Assembly (NCBI GenBank): GCA_023424725.1
Contig: JAFADQ010000063.1
Coordinates: 1 to 8,637, forward strand
Direction: 5' to 3'
DNA length: 8,637 nucleotides
DNA from: Bacteroidota bacterium
Lineage (GTDB): Bacteria > Bacteroidota > Bacteroidia > Cytophagales > Hymenobacteraceae
The first letter of the stretch is position 1, and each line of letters opens with the position of its first letter. Below the pieces are notes generated by a model that made no database searches, was not told where the DNA came from, and saw only the letters and a program-made list of their open reading frames with translations. The translations under genes and the position numbers were made by a program. Below, piece after piece: positions 6,273-8,637 of the stretch.

Positions 6273-8531
6273 ATGAAAGACAGAAACGAAAAACCACGCG
6301 GGGGCAAAGCTGGCCGGGATTCCGGAAACCCTGCAGGCCGCAAAAAACAAGGCGGCAGAGACGAACAAAAAGGATCGAGAGGCAGCCGTGGCGGGCGCGG
6401 ACAAAGCCGTGGTATTTTGCGCAAAGATGTGCTGGCCCTGTTCCACGAAGAGCCCGACCATAACTTTACCTACAAGCAGCTTATGCGCAAGCTAAAGCTC
6501 AGCACCCGCGAAGGGCGCGAGCTGCTGTTCGAATATCTGGCCGATCTTAAGCACCAGAACAAGATCATCGCCTCGCCCGACGGAACGTATTCGCTTAACT
6601 TCGAGGCCACCGAAATTACCGGCACCGTAGATCTGGCCAATGCCCGCTTTGCCTACGTTACCAGCCCTACTCTGGAAGAAGACATACGCGTGTACAAGCA
6701 CGATTTGATGTTTGCCATGCAGGGCGATAAAGTGCGCGTGCGCTTGTTGCCCTACGAGCGCGAAGGCCGTGCCGTAGGCGAAGTAATAGAGATTTTAGAA
6801 CGCCAGCGAAACGAGATCGTCGGCAAAATAGAGCTGAGCAAAAACTTCGCGTTTGTTTTGCCCGATAGCCGCAAATTGTATTTCGATATTTTTATTCCGG
6901 AAGAACACATCGGCGGAGCCAAAAAAGGCGATAAAGTAATTGCGGAAATACTAAAATGGCCGAGCAAACCCGATCAGAGTCCGCTGGGTAAAGTAACCCG
7001 CGTGCTGGGGCAGGCCGGCGAGCACCACGCCGAAATGCACTCGATCATGGCCGAATTCGGTTTGCCGTTCGAGTTTCCGGAAGAAGTAGAAGCCGAAGCC
7101 GAAGCCATTCCGGTAGAGATTCCGGAAGCCGAAATTGCCCGCCGCCGCGACATGCGCGAGGTTACCACGTTCACTATTGACCCGGTAGACGCCAAAGATT
7201 TCGACGATGCGCTAAGCATACAACGCCTCGAAAACGGCAACTGGGAAATTGGCGTGCACATTGCCGATGTAACGCACTATGTGCAGCCCGGCTCTTTGGT
7301 AGAAGAAGAAGGTTACAACCGCGCCACATCGGTATACTTGGTAGACCGCACGATACCGATGCTTCCTGAAAAGCTGAGTAATAATTTGTGCTCTCTACGT
7401 CCGCACGAAGATAAACTCACCTTCTCTGCGGTGTTTGAGGTGAGCGATAATGCCGAAATCATCAGCGAATGGTTTGGCCGTACCGTTATTCACTCTAACC
7501 ATCGTTTTGCTTACGAAGATGCGCAGGTGTTAATAGAAGCCGGACCCGGCGGGCACGTGGTAGATTTCCCTTATCTGGAAGAAGTAAACACCCTCGACAG
7601 GCTGGCCAAAATCCTGAAAGACCGCCGCTTTAAAAAAGGTGCCATTTCGTTCGAAACCCAGGAAGTGCGCTTTAAGCTGGACGAGAACGGAAAGCCACTG
7701 CACGTGTATGTAAAAGAGCGCAAAGATGCCCACAAAATGATTGAGGAATGGATGCTGCTGGCTAACCGCAAGGTAGCCGAGTTTGTGTACAACCTTAAAA
7801 AAGGCGCGCCCGACAAACGCCTTACCATGGTGTACCGCACCCACGCCGCGCCCGACCCCGACAAGCTTACCAACTTCTCGCTGTTTGCCCGCAAGTTTGG
7901 CTATAAGTTAGATTTCGAGAAGGGCAGCATCCCAAGCCAACTCAACAACCTAACCGAAGACATAGAAGGCAAACCCGAGCAAAACGTACTGCAGAACCTG
8001 GCCATCCGCACTATGGCCAAGGCCAAATACAGCACCGCGCCCGAAGGCCACTTCGGTCTCGCCTTCGACCATTACAGCCACTTTACCTCGCCCATACGCC
8101 GCTACCCCGACATGATGGCCCACCGCCTGCTGCAGCATTATTTAGACGGCGGCCCGTCTGTAGACCGCGAAGAGTACGAAGAGCGCTGCATCCACTCGTC
8201 GGAGCGCGAAAAACGTGCCGCCGACGGCGAGCGCGCCTCTATTAAATACAAGCAGGTAGAATTTATGCAAGAGCACGTTGGCAAGGTGTACAAGGGAATA
8301 GTAAGCGGCGTGTCGGATTTTGGCCTTTATGTAGAGATAGAAGAAAACAAGTGCGAAGGCATGGTTCGCCTCGCCGACATGGAAGACGATTACTACGAAC
8401 TCGACGCCGACAACTACCGCATCATCGGCCGCCGCAGCAAGCGTATTATCTCTTTCGGCGATGAGATTATGGTGGAGGTGAAAGCTACGAATTTGAGTAA
8501 CCGGACAATTGATCTGGTGCTGGCGGAGTAG
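6273..8531 (+). CDS. rnr: Ribonuclease R (3'-5' exoribonuclease, RNB family)
   Basis: Cytoplasmic, processive 3'-to-5' exoribonuclease that degrades structured RNA, rRNA and mRNA fragments. The 752 residues show the full RNase R order. A basic, Arg/Gly-rich disordered tail occupies about 1-46, a winged-helix-like domain about 47-107, and two cold-shock-type RNA-binding domains about 115-255. The RNB catalytic domain covers about 290-640 and an S1 domain about 670-752. The active-site motif TIDPVDAKDFDDA is intact, with acidic residues D303, D309, D311 and D312; Y355 in TSVYLVDR and R609 in SPIRRYPD match the base-stacking Tyr and catalytic Arg of RNase II/R. It is shorter than the E. coli enzyme (813) because the long Lys-rich C-terminal tail is missing; the basic tail is at the N-terminus instead. 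Start at the first methionine before the basic tail; a TATATTTTG at 6248-6256 is a weak promoter candidate. Monocistronic as far as visible. Confidence 0.97.
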   Translation: MKDRNEKPRGGKAGRDSGNPAGRKKQGGRDEQKGSRGSRGGRGQSRGILRKDVLALFHEEPDHNFTYKQLMRKLKLSTREGRELLFEYLADLKHQNKIIASPDGTYSLNFEATEITGTVDLANARFAYVTSPTLEEDIRVYKHDLMFAMQGDKVRVRLLPYEREGRAVGEVIEILERQRNEIVGKIELSKNFAFVLPDSRKLYFDIFIPEEHIGGAKKGDKVIAEILKWPSKPDQSPLGKVTRVLGQAGEHHAEMHSIMAEFGLPFEFPEEVEAEAEAIPVEIPEAEIARRRDMREVTTFTIDPVDAKDFDDALSIQRLENGNWEIGVHIADVTHYVQPGSLVEEEGYNRATSVYLVDRTIPMLPEKLSNNLCSLRPHEDKLTFSAVFEVSDNAEIISEWFGRTVIHSNHRFAYEDAQVLIEAGPGGHVVDFPYLEEVNTLDRLAKILKDRRFKKGAISFETQEVRFKLDENGKPLHVYVKERKDAHKMIEEWMLLANRKVAEFVYNLKKGAPDKRLTMVYRTHAAPDPDKLTNFSLFARKFGYKLDFEKGSIPSQLNNLTEDIEGKPEQNVLQNLAIRTMAKAKYSTAPEGHFGLAFDHYSHFTSPIRRYPDMMAHRLLQHYLDGGPSVDREEYEERCIHSSEREKRAADGERASIKYKQVEFMQEHVGKVYKGIVSGVSDFGLYVEIEENKCEGMVRLADMEDDYYELDADNYRIIGRRSKRIISFGDEIMVEVKATNLSNRTIDLVLAE

Positions 8532-8637
8532 GATGTCTGAACTGGGATTTATGGGATTATAGGAAGGGCCAGGATTTGGGTGCTGATGTAGTGAAAACTG
8601 GTCTTTGCAGGTTTTAAGTCGACAGGCGGTTTAGGAC
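8532..8637. repeat. Short downstream region with weak GGATT-type repetition, no gene
   Basis: After the rnr stop codon there is no open frame and no clear terminator hairpin. GGATT occurs at 8545, 8554 and 8572, with GGGATTTATGGGATTATAGG covering 8544-8563. I have the impression that such GGATT-rich strings recur downstream of genes in Bacteroidota, but cannot verify it here. Confidence 0.3.

Overview
The window looks like chromosomal DNA of a member of the Bacteroidota. Two genes end in Por/type IX secretion (T9SS) C-terminal sorting domains, which are essentially confined to that phylum, and the gene starts lack Shine-Dalgarno sequences, as is usual there. The moderate GC content and the style of the repeats suggest Cytophagales (Hymenobacteraceae-like), but that finer placement is inference.

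Layout, left to right. Positions 1-648 hold the 3' end of a secreted SBBP-type beta-propeller protein with a T9SS sorting domain, followed by a strong terminator. Positions 707-1374 are non-coding and repeat-rich. They contain what reads as a small MITE-like element (about 836-1030) inserted into a palindromic repeat, inside a second inverted-repeat element (761-1144). Positions 1375-5295 encode a 1306-residue secreted protein with a signal peptide, 14 delta-60-type repeats, a row of Ig/PKD-like domains and a T9SS sorting domain almost the same as that of the first gene. A strong terminator follows. On the minus strand, 5385-5879 encodes a YciE/YciF-family (DUF892) ferritin-like protein, convergent with the large gene. 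Positions 5880-6272 are non-coding, with a single DnaA-box match, a REP-doublet (REPIN-like) inverted repeat and a 92-nt stretch without G on the plus strand. Positions 6273-8531 encode ribonuclease R. The last 106 bases hold no gene, only weak GGATT-type repetition.

The genes do not form one pathway. The two T9SS cargo proteins are likely surface or extracellular products sharing a sorting signal and perhaps a recently copied 3' end. The ferritin-like stress protein and RNase R are separate transcription units. I see no defence system, CRISPR array, tRNA, rRNA, phage genes or intact transposase. The most interesting structure is in the two intergenic regions: the nested insertion at 761-1144 and the REP pair at 6024-6140.
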